Of a DNA stretch of 64,000 nucleotides, positions 43,016 to 51,945 are shown piece after piece. The first letter of the stretch is position 1, and each line of letters opens with the position of its first letter. The stretch spans positions 62,001-126,000 of the forward strand of contig NZ_JAINVU010000003.1 of assembly GCF_019880555.1 (NCBI RefSeq), given 5' to 3'. The notes beneath the pieces were generated by a model. It was not told the origin of the DNA. It saw only the letters and a program-made list of their open reading frames with translations, and ran no database searches. The position numbers were made by a program, and so were the translations under genes. Source of the stretch: Hephaestia mangrovi (GTDB lineage: Bacteria; Pseudomonadota; Alphaproteobacteria; Sphingomonadales; Sphingomonadaceae).

Positions 43016-45151
43016 ATGATCATCAAATCCCTGCTGCTCGGTGCCACCGCCCTCGCCTGCTGTGCCGCCGCAGCCCCCCAGACCGGCACGCCGACGCGGG
43101 CCAATCCGTTCGCCAAGCCCAGCACGCTGCCGTTCCAGGCGCCGCGTTTCGACCAGATCAAGGACAGCGACTATCAGCCCGCGCTCGAACGCGGGATGGC
43201 GATCCAGCTCGACGAGATGAAGAAGATCGCGTCCAATCCGGCGGCGCCGACATTCGACAACACGATCGCCGCGATGGAAAAATCGGGGCGAATGCTCGAT
43301 CGCGTCGAGCAGGTGTTCTTCGCGGTGGTGCAGGCCAACACCAACCCGACGCTCGACGCGGTGCAGACCGCCGAGGCGCCCAAGCTGTCGCAGCATGACG
43401 ACGCGATCTACCTCGACCCCAAGCTGTTCGCGCGAGTGAAGGCGCTCTACGAGAAGCGCGACACGCTGAAGCTGACGCCCGAGCAGGCCCAGGTGCTGAC
43501 GATCTATTACCAGAAGTTCGTCCATGCCGGCGCCAACCTGTCCGATGCCGACAAGGCGAAGCTCAGGACGCTCAACACCGATATCTCGACGCTGGAGACC
43601 TCGTTCCAGCAGAAATTGCTGAAGGCCGCCAAGGATGGCGCGCTGGTGGTTGACGACAAGGCCAAGCTCGCCGGGCTGTCCGACGGCGAGATCGCCGCGG
43701 CCGCGGATGCGGCGAAAGGGCGCGGGATGCCGGGCAAGTGGGTGCTGCCGCTGCAGAACACCACGCAGCAGCCCGCGCTCGCCTCGCTGACCGACCGGGC
43801 GACCCGCGAGGCGCTGTTCAACAACAGCTGGACGCGTGCCGAGAAGGGCGATGCCGACGATACCCGCGCGATCGTCGAGACGCTGGCGCAGCTGCGCGCG
43901 CAGAAGGCCGATCTGCTCGGCTATCCCAATTTCGCCGCCTACAAGCTCTACGACCAGATGGCCAAGACGCCCGACACGGCGATCAAGTTCATGCAGGCGC
44001 TGGTGCCGGCGACCGCGGCCGAAGAGAAGCGCGAGGCGGGCGACATCCAGCAGCTGATCGACAGCCAGGGCGGCGGCTTCCAGCTCAAGCCGTGGGACTG
44101 GGACTTCTATTCGGACCAGGTGCGCAAGGCCAGATACGACCTCGACGATAACGAGGTGAAGCCGTATTTCGAGATCCACCATGTGCTGGAGGACGGCGTG
44201 TTCTACGCCGCGCACCAGCTGTACGGCGTCACCTTCAAGAAGCGCACCGACCTGCCGGTCTATCAGCCCGACGTGATGGTCTACACCGTCTATGACAAGG
44301 ACGGCTCCGAACTGGGGCTGATGTATTTCGATTACTGGAAGCGCGACAACAAGTCGGGCGGCGCGTGGATGAGCAATTTCGTCGGCCAGTCGAAGCTGCT
44401 CGGCACCAAGCCCGTGATCTACAATGTCGCCAATTTCACCAAGCCGGCGCCGGGCCAGCCCGCGCTGATCAGCTTCGACGACGTGACGACGATGTTCCAC
44501 GAATTCGGCCATGCGCTGCACGGCCTGTTTGCCAACCAGACCTACCCCTCGGTCTCCGGCACCAACACCGCGCGCGACTGGGTGGAATTCCCCTCGCAGT
44601 TCAACGAGCATTGGGCGCTCGACCCGCAGGTGCTCGCGCATTACGCGAAGAACTACAAGACCGGCGCGCCGATCCCCCAGGCGCTGGTCGACAAGATCAA
44701 GAAGGCGGCCAAGTTCAATTCGGGCTACAATCTCGGCGAGCTGCTCGCGGCGGCGATGCTCGACATGGACTGGCACACGCTGCCGGCGAGCGCCGGCAAG
44801 CAGAATTGCGACAATTTCGAAAACCAGGCGCTCGCCAAGATGAGGCTGGACATCGCGCACGTGCCGCCGCGTTATCGCACCAGCTATTTCCTGCACATTT
44901 GGGCGAACGGCTATGCCGCCGGCTATTACGCCTATCTGTGGACCCAGATGCTCGACGACGACGCCTTCGCCTGGTTCGAACAACATGGCGGGCTGACCCG
45001 CGAGAACGGCCAGCGCTTCCGCGACATGATCCTGTCGAAAGGCCATACCGAGGATTACGGCACGATGTTCCGCGCCTTCTACGGCAAGGACCCGGACGTC
45101 GGGCCGATGGTGGAGGATTACGGGCTTACTTCGGCACAAGCGCCTGAATAA
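43016..45151 (+). CDS. M3-family peptidyl-dipeptidase (Dcp-like)
   Basis: Zinc peptidase of 711 residues. The signal peptide MIIKSLLLGATALACCAAAAPQ has a cysteine pair that could be a lipobox. The catalytic HEFGH motif is at H495-H499 (DDVTTMFHEFGHALHGLF), with the third ligand Glu in the following helix region (DWVEFPSQFNEHW). The helical N-terminal half (YQPALERGMAIQLDEMKKI ...) forms the substrate-tunnel side typical of Dcp, neurolysin and OpdA. It removes dipeptides from peptide C termini, probably in the periplasm. Same strand as the CPBP protease, gap 69 bases; cotranscription possible. Confidence 0.93.
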   Translation: MIIKSLLLGATALACCAAAAPQTGTPTRANPFAKPSTLPFQAPRFDQIKDSDYQPALERGMAIQLDEMKKIASNPAAPTFDNTIAAMEKSGRMLDRVEQVFFAVVQANTNPTLDAVQTAEAPKLSQHDDAIYLDPKLFARVKALYEKRDTLKLTPEQAQVLTIYYQKFVHAGANLSDADKAKLRTLNTDISTLETSFQQKLLKAAKDGALVVDDKAKLAGLSDGEIAAAADAAKGRGMPGKWVLPLQNTTQQPALASLTDRATREALFNNSWTRAEKGDADDTRAIVETLAQLRAQKADLLGYPNFAAYKLYDQMAKTPDTAIKFMQALVPATAAEEKREAGDIQQLIDSQGGGFQLKPWDWDFYSDQVRKARYDLDDNEVKPYFEIHHVLEDGVFYAAHQLYGVTFKKRTDLPVYQPDVMVYTVYDKDGSELGLMYFDYWKRDNKSGGAWMSNFVGQSKLLGTKPVIYNVANFTKPAPGQPALISFDDVTTMFHEFGHALHGLFANQTYPSVSGTNTARDWVEFPSQFNEHWALDPQVLAHYAKNYKTGAPIPQALVDKIKKAAKFNSGYNLGELLAAAMLDMDWHTLPASAGKQNCDNFENQALAKMRLDIAHVPPRYRTSYFLHIWANGYAAGYYAYLWTQMLDDDAFAWFEQHGGLTRENGQRFRDMILSKGHTEDYGTMFRAFYGKDPDVGPMVEDYGLTSAQAPE

Positions 45152-45250
45152 GGCGGCATTTCAAGATGAACGCGGCGTAGTTTCGAGTTCATGCAACGGC
45201 ACGTACAATCCGCTCGTTGATGGTTCATGAATTCGAAGGAGGTTCGACCA

Positions 45251-45727
45251 ATGCGAAACCTAATCCTTGCCGCCGCCGCCGCGTCGCTGGCCATGCCGGT
45301 GACGCCGGCGCTTGCCCAAAGCTGGCACGGCCACCACGACCGCGGCCGCCACGACCGTGGCCACGGCCATGATCGCGGCCACCACTATCGTCACGGCCCG
45401 CCGCGCGGCGACTGGCACCGGTACGACTGGAACCGTCACCCGCCCGGCTATCGGCATTATTATGCCGACCGCTATTATGTGACCGGGCGGCATTACCGGC
45501 CGGTCCGCGTAACGCGCTACACCCGCATCTATCGCGGATCGAACGGGCGCTATTATTGCCGCCGGTCGGATGGCACGACCGGGCTTATCGTCGGCGCCGC
45601 GCTCGGCGGCATCCTCGGCAACTCGCTCGGTTACGGCGATTCGCGGCTGGCCGCGACGCTGCTCGGCGGGGCTGCGGGTGGCCTGCTCGGCCGCGAGATC
45701 GACCGCGGCAGGCTGACCTGCCGTTGA
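45251..45727 (+). CDS. His-rich glycine-zipper envelope protein (RcnB-like N terminus)
   Basis: Exported protein of 158 residues. The signal peptide MRNLILAAAAASLAMPVTPALAQ is followed by a His/Arg/Gly-rich stretch (about 25-60; HGHHDRGRHDRGHGHDRGHH), a Tyr/Arg-rich block with YYCRRSDGTTG, and a glycine-zipper segment (LIVGAALGGILGNSLGYG ... LLGGAAGGLLGREI). The first half resembles RcnB-family periplasmic proteins and could bind Ni/Co/Zn; the zipper suggests outer-membrane insertion. The ATG at 45251 has a strong AAGGAGG eight bases upstream. Function unknown. Confidence 0.85.
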   Translation: MRNLILAAAAASLAMPVTPALAQSWHGHHDRGRHDRGHGHDRGHHYRHGPPRGDWHRYDWNRHPPGYRHYYADRYYVTGRHYRPVRVTRYTRIYRGSNGRYYCRRSDGTTGLIVGAALGGILGNSLGYGDSRLAATLLGGAAGGLLGREIDRGRLTCR

Positions 45728-45793
45728 TAGGGATTGTCGGCCCGGCGCTGCCGGGCCGGCGGCGCATCCCTAGAAAAAGACTCCTTTAACCAT

Positions 45794-45834
45794 GGCGGCG
45801 AAGGGCATGCTAACCCTTCGCCGCCATTATTTTG
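45794..45834 (+). terminator. intrinsic terminator after the glycine-zipper gene
   Basis: Perfect 12-bp stem GGCGGCGAAGGG / CCCTTCGCCGCC with an 8-base loop, followed by ATTATTTTG. A second GC-rich hairpin (GGCCCGGC-GCT-GCCGGGCC, 45739-45757) precedes it. Confidence 0.8.
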
Positions 45835-45840
45835 CCCGCG

Positions 45841-46062
45841 ATGGGCATGAGCAAGATCTTCCGCAGCCGCTGGTCGGCGCTGATCTGGGCCGGCGGCGTT
45901 ATCTGGACGGCGTACGATGTCGCCGAAGCGACCGCACCGCCCGCGCCCCCGGCCGCAAAAGCCGATGCGCATCAGCCCGAGGCGCGCCCGACCGACGCCA
46001 CCGGCACCGCGGTCAGCGATCAGGACATGAAGGTGCTGGCGAAATTCGTCGGCGGCGGCTGA
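45841..46062 (+). CDS. small single-pass membrane protein, unknown function
   Basis: A 71-73 residue protein starting MGMSKIFRSRWSALIWAGGVIWTAYDVAEA: a positively charged N terminus, one membrane helix (SALIWAGGVIWTAYDVA), then a Pro/Ala-rich linker (TAPPAPPAAKADAH) and an acidic tail ending VSDQDMKVLAKFVGGG. The start is the ATG at 45841 or 45847. Composition and codon use look genuine and the design recalls small conserved sphingomonad proteins. It starts just after a strong terminator, so it must have its own promoter there or downstream. Confidence 0.6.
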   Translation: MGMSKIFRSRWSALIWAGGVIWTAYDVAEATAPPAPPAAKADAHQPEARPTDATGTAVSDQDMKVLAKFVGGG

Positions 46063-46110
46063 AGGCGGCCGGGCGGCACCGCCTTTCCATAGTGGTGTTT
46101 GCCCGACAAT

Positions 46111-46401
46111 CTATTGAAGCGACTCAAGACGGACAATGCGCGGCTGGCGGAGTTCTGCGTCGGCACCATAGCCAAGCGCCTGGGCGACAACGGCAACTTG
46201 CGTGCGATTGCGCACGTTGAGCTTACGCATGAGCGCCGTCATATGCGCTTTGACGGTGGCCTCGGCGATGCCGAGATCGTGCGCGATCTGCTTGTTGAGG
46301 CGACCCGACCGAACGCCCTGCAAAACCTTGAGCTGGGTCGGCGTCAGCCTGGTCGCGCCAGTTGCTTCGATAGCGTCGAATTGCCTCGCGGGTGCGCCCA
46401 T
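46111..46401 (-). CDS. stand-alone LuxR-type HTH protein without receiver
   Basis: Small DNA-binding protein of 96 residues whose only domain is a GerE/LuxR-type helix-turn-helix: RLTPTQLKVLQGVRSGRLNKQIAHDLGIAEATVKAHMTALMRKLNVRNRTQVAVVAQAL. This is the C-terminal half of a NarL-type response regulator; no receiver is present or encoded immediately upstream. It may be a shortened regulator or a naturally single-domain one. Divergent from gntP, so it could act on the shared 264-base region. Confidence 0.8.
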   Translation of the reverse strand: MGAPARQFDAIEATGATRLTPTQLKVLQGVRSGRLNKQIAHDLGIAEATVKAHMTALMRKLNVRNRTQVAVVAQALGYGADAELRQPRIVRLESLQ

Positions 46402-46665
46402 CGTTCTCCTCCCTATCGGGGCGGGACGTTAGCCGCGTCCCTACCCCTACGCCTCCAACCGACCGGCGATTTTGCCAAATCAGTTAGACAGGTTTTGTAT
46501 ATATCGGTTGATCTGTCCGTCAACTCCCCAATTTCCTATCGCCTTTTTTCCATACCTGTCCTACAGAAATGGAAATCGCGGCCGTCGTGAAGAACGGACA
46601 AGCATGGGAGGGGTGTCGATGATATTGGCAACGATCAACGCGCAGGCAATGCGGGGAGCACGGCG
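46402..46665. promoter_or_regulatory. divergent promoter region LuxR-HTH / gntP
   Basis: This gap is visibly more AT-rich between 46470 and 46560 than its surroundings. It contains GACAG (46487-46491) and CTGTC (46513-46517), arms of a possible spaced inverted repeat around TATATATCGG. I do not find the ACGACC-TT-GGTCGY motif seen at the twin beta-helix genes. A GGGGAG ribosome site lies just before the gntP ATG. Confidence 0.4.
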
Positions 46666-48012
46666 ATGACTGGCGCCGACCTGCAACTGATCGCCGCGGC
46701 GATATTCGGCATCGGCCTGTCGATCGTGCTGATCGTCAAGGCGCGGCTGCATCCCTTCATCGCATTGCTGTGCGGCGCCTTCGCCGTCGGCTTGTGCGCC
46801 GGGGTTTCGCCCGGTGCGACGGCCGCGGCGGTGGAAAAGGGGGCGGGCGATATCCTCGGCGGCACCGGGCTGATCGTCGCGCTGGGCCTGTCGCTGGGCG
46901 CGATGCTGCAACTGTCCGGAGCGGCGGAAAACCTCGCCCGCACGGGGCTGCGCATGGCCGGCGCCAAGGGAGCGCCCTGGGCCAGCCTGGTGGTGGCGCT
47001 GGTGATCGGGCTGCCACTGTTTTTCGAAACCGGCCTGGTGCTGCTGCTGCCGATCGTCGCCGCCGCGGCGGCGAGCATGGCGGGCGAGCGCGACGGCGAT
47101 TATGCGCGGCTGCGGCTGATGCTGCCGGCGCTTGCCGGCCTGTCGGTGATCCACGCGCTGGTGCCGCCGCATCCCGGCCCGCTGATCGCGGTCCATGCGC
47201 TTCACGCCGACCTTGGCAGGACGATCGTCTATGGCGTGATCGTCGCCATTCCCACCGCGATCCTCGCCGGGCCGGTGCTCTCCCGCTTTACCGCGCGCGG
47301 CGTGACGCTCGAGCCGCCGATGGCCGACACGCGCGAGATCGTTGCCACCGCACCGGCCAACGCGATCGCACTGACGATCGTATTGATGCCGGTGGTATTG
47401 ATCGCTGCCGGCCAGATACAGGCGGTGATGCCGCCGGACGTGGCGGCGCGCCTCGCCTGGCTGGGCACCCTGTCCAATCCCGTGCTGGCGTTGCTCGTCA
47501 CCAACCTCGCCGCGCTGGCGCTGCTGTTCGGCCGGCGGCTGACCGAAGCAGCCGTGCAGGACGCGATCTGGGACGATACGCTGCGGCCTGCCGGTGCAAT
47601 CCTGCTGGCAATCGGCGCCGGCGGCGCGTTGAAGCAGGTGCTCGTCACCGCCGGCCTTTCGGACCTGCTGGGGCGCCTCGCCGCGCAAGGCGACCTGTCC
47701 CCGATCCTGCTTGCCTGGCTGGTCGCGGTAGCGATCCGGCTGGCGACCGGTTCGGCAACCGTTGCGACGATCACCACCGCGGGCATCATGACCGGGGTGC
47801 TCACCGCGACAGGGGCCTCGCCCGAATGGATGGTGCTGGCGATCGGCTGCGGCTCGGTGTTCTTCAGCCACGTCAATGATCCCGGCTTCTGGCTGGTCAA
47901 AAGCTATGTCGGCACGTCGACCGCCGGCACCTTCCGGACCTGGTCTGTGCTGGAGACCGTGGTTTCCGTGGTCGGGCTGATTTGTGTATTGATCGGCAGC
48001 GGGCTGTTCTGA
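46666..48012 (+). CDS. GntP-family gluconate (sugar acid):H+ symporter
   Basis: Inner-membrane permease of 448 residues with about 12 hydrophobic segments. Family signatures are FIALLCGAFAVGLCAGVSPGATAAAVEKGAGDILGGTGLIVALGLSLGAMLQLSG near the N terminus, ALVIGLPLFFETGLVLLLPI, ALVPPHPGPLIA, ATGSATVATITTAGIM and FFSHVNDPGFWLVK. GntP members import gluconate and related aldonic or keto-sugar acids. It is followed after 24 bases by a GntR/FCD regulator, and a gluconokinase lies downstream in the same region, which supports a sugar-acid substrate. The substrate itself is inferred. Confidence 0.92.
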   Translation: MTGADLQLIAAAIFGIGLSIVLIVKARLHPFIALLCGAFAVGLCAGVSPGATAAAVEKGAGDILGGTGLIVALGLSLGAMLQLSGAAENLARTGLRMAGAKGAPWASLVVALVIGLPLFFETGLVLLLPIVAAAAASMAGERDGDYARLRLMLPALAGLSVIHALVPPHPGPLIAVHALHADLGRTIVYGVIVAIPTAILAGPVLSRFTARGVTLEPPMADTREIVATAPANAIALTIVLMPVVLIAAGQIQAVMPPDVAARLAWLGTLSNPVLALLVTNLAALALLFGRRLTEAAVQDAIWDDTLRPAGAILLAIGAGGALKQVLVTAGLSDLLGRLAAQGDLSPILLAWLVAVAIRLATGSATVATITTAGIMTGVLTATGASPEWMVLAIGCGSVFFSHVNDPGFWLVKSYVGTSTAGTFRTWSVLETVVSVVGLICVLIGSGLF

Positions 48013-48036
48013 CCGCACGGGGCGAGGGGAAGACCG

Positions 48037-48714
48037 ATGAACGAGGGACGCCTGGCCGATCGCGCTTATTCGAACATCGTCGAACTGATCAATGCGCACC
48101 GGCTCGTTGCCGGGGACCGGTTGCCGGCCGAAGGCAAGCTGGCGGCCGATTTCGGCATGTCGCGCACCGTGGTTCGCGAGGCTTTGGTGCGGCTTGCCGC
48201 CGACGGCATTACCGAGGCGCGGCGTGGCGCCGGATCGTTCGTCAAACGCCGCCCGTCGGAACGGCTCGGCGCGCATTTGCCGATGGACGAACTGTCGACC
48301 ACAATGGGCAGCTACGAAGTGCGCTTCGTGGTCGAGGCGGAAGCGGCGCGGCTGGCGGCGATGCGCCGATCGAGCCACCAGCTGGACATGATCGAGCAGG
48401 CGATGGCCGACCTGCGCAAGGCGCTGCTCGAGACGGGGCCGGCGCACCGCGAGGACATGGCGTTGCATCGCGCCATAGCGCTCGCCACCGCCAACCCGGC
48501 ATTCGTTTCGACCTTCGACTGCATGTTCGCCGATATCGACCGCATCATGCGCGCTGGCGTGGATATCTCGCGATCGCGCCCGCCCGAGGCGATCGCGGCA
48601 ATGCTCGCCGAACATGAAATGATCGTCGAGGCGATCCACGCGCAGGATCCCGACGGCGCCGCGTTGGCGATGCGCTGGCACCTGTCGCAGGGCCGCAAGC
48701 GGCTGATGCCCTAG
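48037..48714 (+). CDS. FCD-type GntR-family transcriptional regulator
   Basis: Regulator of 225 residues. The N-terminal winged helix is LADRAYSNIVELINAHRLVAGDRLPAEGKLAADFGMSRTVVREALVRLAADGITEARRGAGSFV. The C-terminal FCD effector domain contains FVVEAEAARLAAMRRSS, EDMALHRAIALATANP and EHEMIVEAIHAQDPDGAALAMRWHL, with the His and acidic residues that bind a metal and a carboxylate effector. Probably cotranscribed with gntP. FCD regulators usually sense sugar acids, which fits gntP, gntK and the twin beta-helix genes. The palindrome at 48720 lies just after its stop codon. Confidence 0.93.
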   Translation: MNEGRLADRAYSNIVELINAHRLVAGDRLPAEGKLAADFGMSRTVVREALVRLAADGITEARRGAGSFVKRRPSERLGAHLPMDELSTTMGSYEVRFVVEAEAARLAAMRRSSHQLDMIEQAMADLRKALLETGPAHREDMALHRAIALATANPAFVSTFDCMFADIDRIMRAGVDISRSRPPEAIAAMLAEHEMIVEAIHAQDPDGAALAMRWHLSQGRKRLMP

Positions 48715-48719
48715 CACCT

Positions 48720-48733
48720 ACGACCTTGGTCGC
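48720..48733. promoter_or_regulatory. candidate GntR operator upstream of the first beta-helix gene
   Basis: ACGACC-TT-GGTCGC, with arms complementary at five of six positions. The same sequence (ACGACC-TT-GGTCGT, fully symmetric) lies upstream of the second beta-helix gene at 53536. Size and GGTC/GACC half-sites resemble FadR-subfamily operators. Confidence 0.6.
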
Positions 48734-48800
48734 GGGTGGTCCGCCGGCGGGCCGCATCTATAGTCGCGCGAGATCACGAAAGACCGAGATGGGGAGCGAT

Positions 48801-51800
48801 ATGAAAGTGCGGCATCCGATCAGGCGCGGGGCTCGCGGCGTGGCGCTCGGCGCGGCATTGCTCCTGTCGACCACGGCGCTCGCCGCGCCGTCGCATTCGG
48901 TATTCGCCACCGCACCGCAAGACGCCCGCGCCATCACCGTTCGCGCGGCCGGGGACGGGATCACCGACGACACCGCCGCGCTGCAAGCGGCGATCGACAG
49001 TGCCTATGGCCAGGGCGGCGGCGGGATCGTCTTCCTGCCCGCCGGCCGCTACCGCCTGACGCACACGCTCTACATGCGCCCCGGGGTGCGGTTGTTCGGC
49101 ATCGGCAAGACCCGCCCCGTATTCGTACTCGCGGACAACACGCCCGGCTTCCAGAAGGGCGTCGCGACGATGGTGATCTTCGCCGGCAACGGGCCCGACA
49201 GCAGCGCCCATGTCCCCTTTCCGCCGCCCGACAGCGTGCCCGCCAACGCGGCCATCGCCGACGCCAATCCCGGCACCTTCTATTCGGCGATGAGCAACGT
49301 CGATTTCGCGATCGGCAAGGGCAATCCGGCTGCGATCGGCGTGCGCTTCCACGCCGCGCAGCATGCCTATCTCAGCCATATCGACTTCGATCTCGGCTCG
49401 GGGCTGGCCGGCATCTACCAGGTCGGCAACATCATGAAGGATCTGCACTTCCACGGCGGCCGCTACGGCATCCTGACCGAAAAGCCCTCGCCTGCCTGGC
49501 AGTTCACGCTGATCGATTCGAGCTTCGACGGCCAGCGCGACGCCGCGATCCGCGAGCATGAGGCGGGGCTGACACTGGTCAACGTCACCATGCGCGACAC
49601 GCCCGTCGGGATCGACATCGACAAGGGCTATGGCGACTGGCTGTTCGGCAAGAACGTGCGGTTCGAGAATATCGCGCGGGCCGGCGTCGTCATCAGCAAT
49701 GAGGGCACCGCCTATACGCAGGTCAATTTCGAGAACGCGCTGGCCAGCAACACGCCGACCTTCGCGCGCTTCCGCGACAGCGGGCGAACGGTGCCGGGCA
49801 AGGGAAACACCTATCGGGTCAGCGATTTCGGCTATGGCATGACGGTGCCCGGCCTCGGCCGAACCGGCCATTACGAGACGGTGATGAAGGCCGAGGCGAT
49901 CGGCGCGATGCCCGCCGCCGCGCCGCCGGCGATCCGGCCGCTGCCGCCGGTTTCCGAATGGGTCAACGTCCGCGACCTCGGCATTGTCGGCGACGACAAG
50001 ACCGACGACACCGCCGCGATCCAGCACGCGATCGACACCCACCGCGTGCTCTATTTCCCGGCCGGTTTCTACCATGTCAGCGACACGCTGAAGCTCCGGC
50101 CCGACACTGTGCTGATCGGCCTCCACCCCAGCCTGACGCAGATCGTTCTGCCCGACGGCACGCCCGGTTATCAGGGCGTCGGCGCGCCCAAGGCGCTGGT
50201 CGAGGCGCCCAGGGGCGGCGACAACATCGTCTCGGGGCTGGGGCTCTACACCAGCGGGATCAACGACCGCGCCACGGCGTTGCTGTGGAAGGCGGGCGCA
50301 AATTCACTGGTCGACGACGTCAAGATCCAGGGCGGCCATGGCACCTATCTCTACGACGGCACGCGCTTCGATCCCTATAACGCCACCCACACCGGCGACG
50401 CCGATCCGCGCAAGCGCTGGGGCGCGCAATATGCCAGCATCTGGGTGACGGATGGCGGCGGCGGCACGTTCGCGGGCATCTGGAGCCCCGACACCTACGC
50501 CAAATCGGGCTTCCGCGTGTCGTACACCGATACGCCGGGGCATATCTACGAATTGTCCAACGAGCATCACGTCCGCACCGAGATCGAGCTCGATCACGTC
50601 GCCAATTGGGAGCTTCTCGCCCCCCAGACGGAGGAGGAGGGTGGCGAAGGGCGCAACACGGTGTCGCTGTCGATCCGCAACTCGCACGACATCCTCGTCG
50701 CCAATTACCACGGCTATCGCGTGACGCGCACGGTTAAGCCGGTGCGCGCGGCCGTCGAGCTGGAGAATGTCGCCGACATCCGGTTCCGCAACGTCCACGT
50801 CAATTCGGAGAGCGGGATCGGCCTGTGCGACGACAATGGCTGCACGACCTTCCTGCGGCTGAGCAAATTCCCCTATTCGAACGCGATCCACGACATCACC
50901 CACGGCCTGGAGGTGCGTGAGCGCGAATTTGCGCGGCTCGACGTTCCCGCCGATCCGGCAACGCCGCCGGCATCCGGCCCGCAGCCGACCAAGCTGGCCG
51001 GCGACTTCTGGTCAGCGTCCGGCGCAACGGTGGGGCCGGACGGCACGCTCTATTTCGTCGACAATCACTTCCAGCGGATCTGGAGCTGGTCGACCGACAA
51101 GGGCCTCAAGCTGGTGCGCGACGACACGCTCGATCCCGTCAATCTGGCGATGGACAAGGCGGGCGACCTGCTGGTGCTGTCATCGGCCGGCAAGAACGGC
51201 ACCGTCTACAGCTTCAGGCCGGACGCGCCTGCGACCGACCTGAGCGTGATCGAGCCGCAACCGGCGGCCGGCCATCCCGGCGCCGATACGCTGCTGCCGG
51301 GCAATTGGTGGGTGAACGGCGAGTTCAAGGACCAGCTCGACCCCGATAGCTATCAATTCACCACGCTGGGCGAGATGTTCCGCGATTACGCCGCCGCGCC
51401 CAAGGCCGAAGAATATCTATCGCCCGACGGCAGCCTGGTTCTGCCCGCGTTCCGCACCATCAGCCTGGGGCCGCCCAACCACCTCGGCCTGCGCTTTTCC
51501 GACACGCTCGACGCTTACAGCATCGTGCCGGCCATGCCGGGCAGCCGCGTTTATCTGAGCAACGATTCGCAGGACGTGACCTACACCGGGCTGGTCGGCG
51601 CGAATGGCGCCGTCACCGACCCGAAGCGGTTTGCCGACCGGGGCGGCGAGAGCGTCGTCGCCGGTCCGGACGGCCGCGTCTATGTCGCCAACGGACAAGT
51701 GTTCGTCTATCACCCGGATGGCACCGCGGCCGGCGAGATCGACGTGCCCGAACGCCCGCTGCAGCTCATCTTCGGCGGCAAGGACAAGAACACCCTGTTC

Positions 51801-51839
51801 ATCCTGACCCACCATTCGCTTTATGCGGTGCAGCCATAG
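48801..51839 (+). CDS. tandem beta-helix (pectate-lyase-3/GH55-like) protein with C-terminal SMP-30-like propeller, copy 1
   Basis: Exported protein of 1012 residues. The signal peptide ends near ALAAP (about 29). Two Pectate_lyase_3-type beta-helix domains each begin with the tell-tale repeat: AAGDGITDDTAALQAAID (about 50-67) and GDDKTDDTAAIQHAID (about 397-412), an arrangement known from GH55 glucanases. The last ~280 residues form a propeller-like region (GPDGTLYFVDNHFQRIWSW ... GPDGRVYVANGQVFVYHPDG ... IDVPERPLQLIFGGKDKNTLFILTHHSLYAV) resembling gluconolactonase/SMP-30. The usual metal-binding EGP glutamate of SMP-30 is not evident, so lactonase activity is uncertain. The ATG at 48801 follows GGGGAG. 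An exact-length paralogue lies at 53674. Confidence 0.8.
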   Translation: MKVRHPIRRGARGVALGAALLLSTTALAAPSHSVFATAPQDARAITVRAAGDGITDDTAALQAAIDSAYGQGGGGIVFLPAGRYRLTHTLYMRPGVRLFGIGKTRPVFVLADNTPGFQKGVATMVIFAGNGPDSSAHVPFPPPDSVPANAAIADANPGTFYSAMSNVDFAIGKGNPAAIGVRFHAAQHAYLSHIDFDLGSGLAGIYQVGNIMKDLHFHGGRYGILTEKPSPAWQFTLIDSSFDGQRDAAIREHEAGLTLVNVTMRDTPVGIDIDKGYGDWLFGKNVRFENIARAGVVISNEGTAYTQVNFENALASNTPTFARFRDSGRTVPGKGNTYRVSDFGYGMTVPGLGRTGHYETVMKAEAIGAMPAAAPPAIRPLPPVSEWVNVRDLGIVGDDKTDDTAAIQHAIDTHRVLYFPAGFYHVSDTLKLRPDTVLIGLHPSLTQIVLPDGTPGYQGVGAPKALVEAPRGGDNIVSGLGLYTSGINDRATALLWKAGANSLVDDVKIQGGHGTYLYDGTRFDPYNATHTGDADPRKRWGAQYASIWVTDGGGGTFAGIWSPDTYAKSGFRVSYTDTPGHIYELSNEHHVRTEIELDHVANWELLAPQTEEEGGEGRNTVSLSIRNSHDILVANYHGYRVTRTVKPVRAAVELENVADIRFRNVHVNSESGIGLCDDNGCTTFLRLSKFPYSNAIHDITHGLEVREREFARLDVPADPATPPASGPQPTKLAGDFWSASGATVGPDGTLYFVDNHFQRIWSWSTDKGLKLVRDDTLDPVNLAMDKAGDLLVLSSAGKNGTVYSFRPDAPATDLSVIEPQPAAGHPGADTLLPGNWWVNGEFKDQLDPDSYQFTTLGEMFRDYAAAPKAEEYLSPDGSLVLPAFRTISLGPPNHLGLRFSDTLDAYSIVPAMPGSRVYLSNDSQDVTYTGLVGANGAVTDPKRFADRGGESVVAGPDGRVYVANGQVFVYHPDGTAAGEIDVPERPLQLIFGGKDKNTLFILTHHSLYAVQP

Positions 51840-51904
51840 CCTCACCCGTCGTTGCCGAGGACCACGGACTTGATCGGGGGGACGAAGCGACCCAGCGTTA
51901 CGAG

Positions 51905-51945
51905 CGTACTCTGGATTGCTTCGCTCCGCTCGCAATGACGGGGAG
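51905..51945. repeat. interspersed repeat fragment
   Basis: The stretch CTGGATTGCTTCGCTCCGCTCGCAATGACG (from about 51911) matches a short palindromic element I recognise from many alphaproteobacterial genomes, usually found between genes. It lies between the first beta-helix gene and the convergent esterase gene. Confidence 0.55.

Noticed and set aside
42338..45139. 933-residue minus-strand frame
   Set aside because: Antisense to the CPBP and M3 peptidase genes, which have clear catalytic motifs on the other strand.
45300..45420. His/Arg/Gly codon repeats as a possible CRISPR or tandem repeat
   Set aside because: The repeats follow codons of an exported His-rich protein, with variable units and no spacers.
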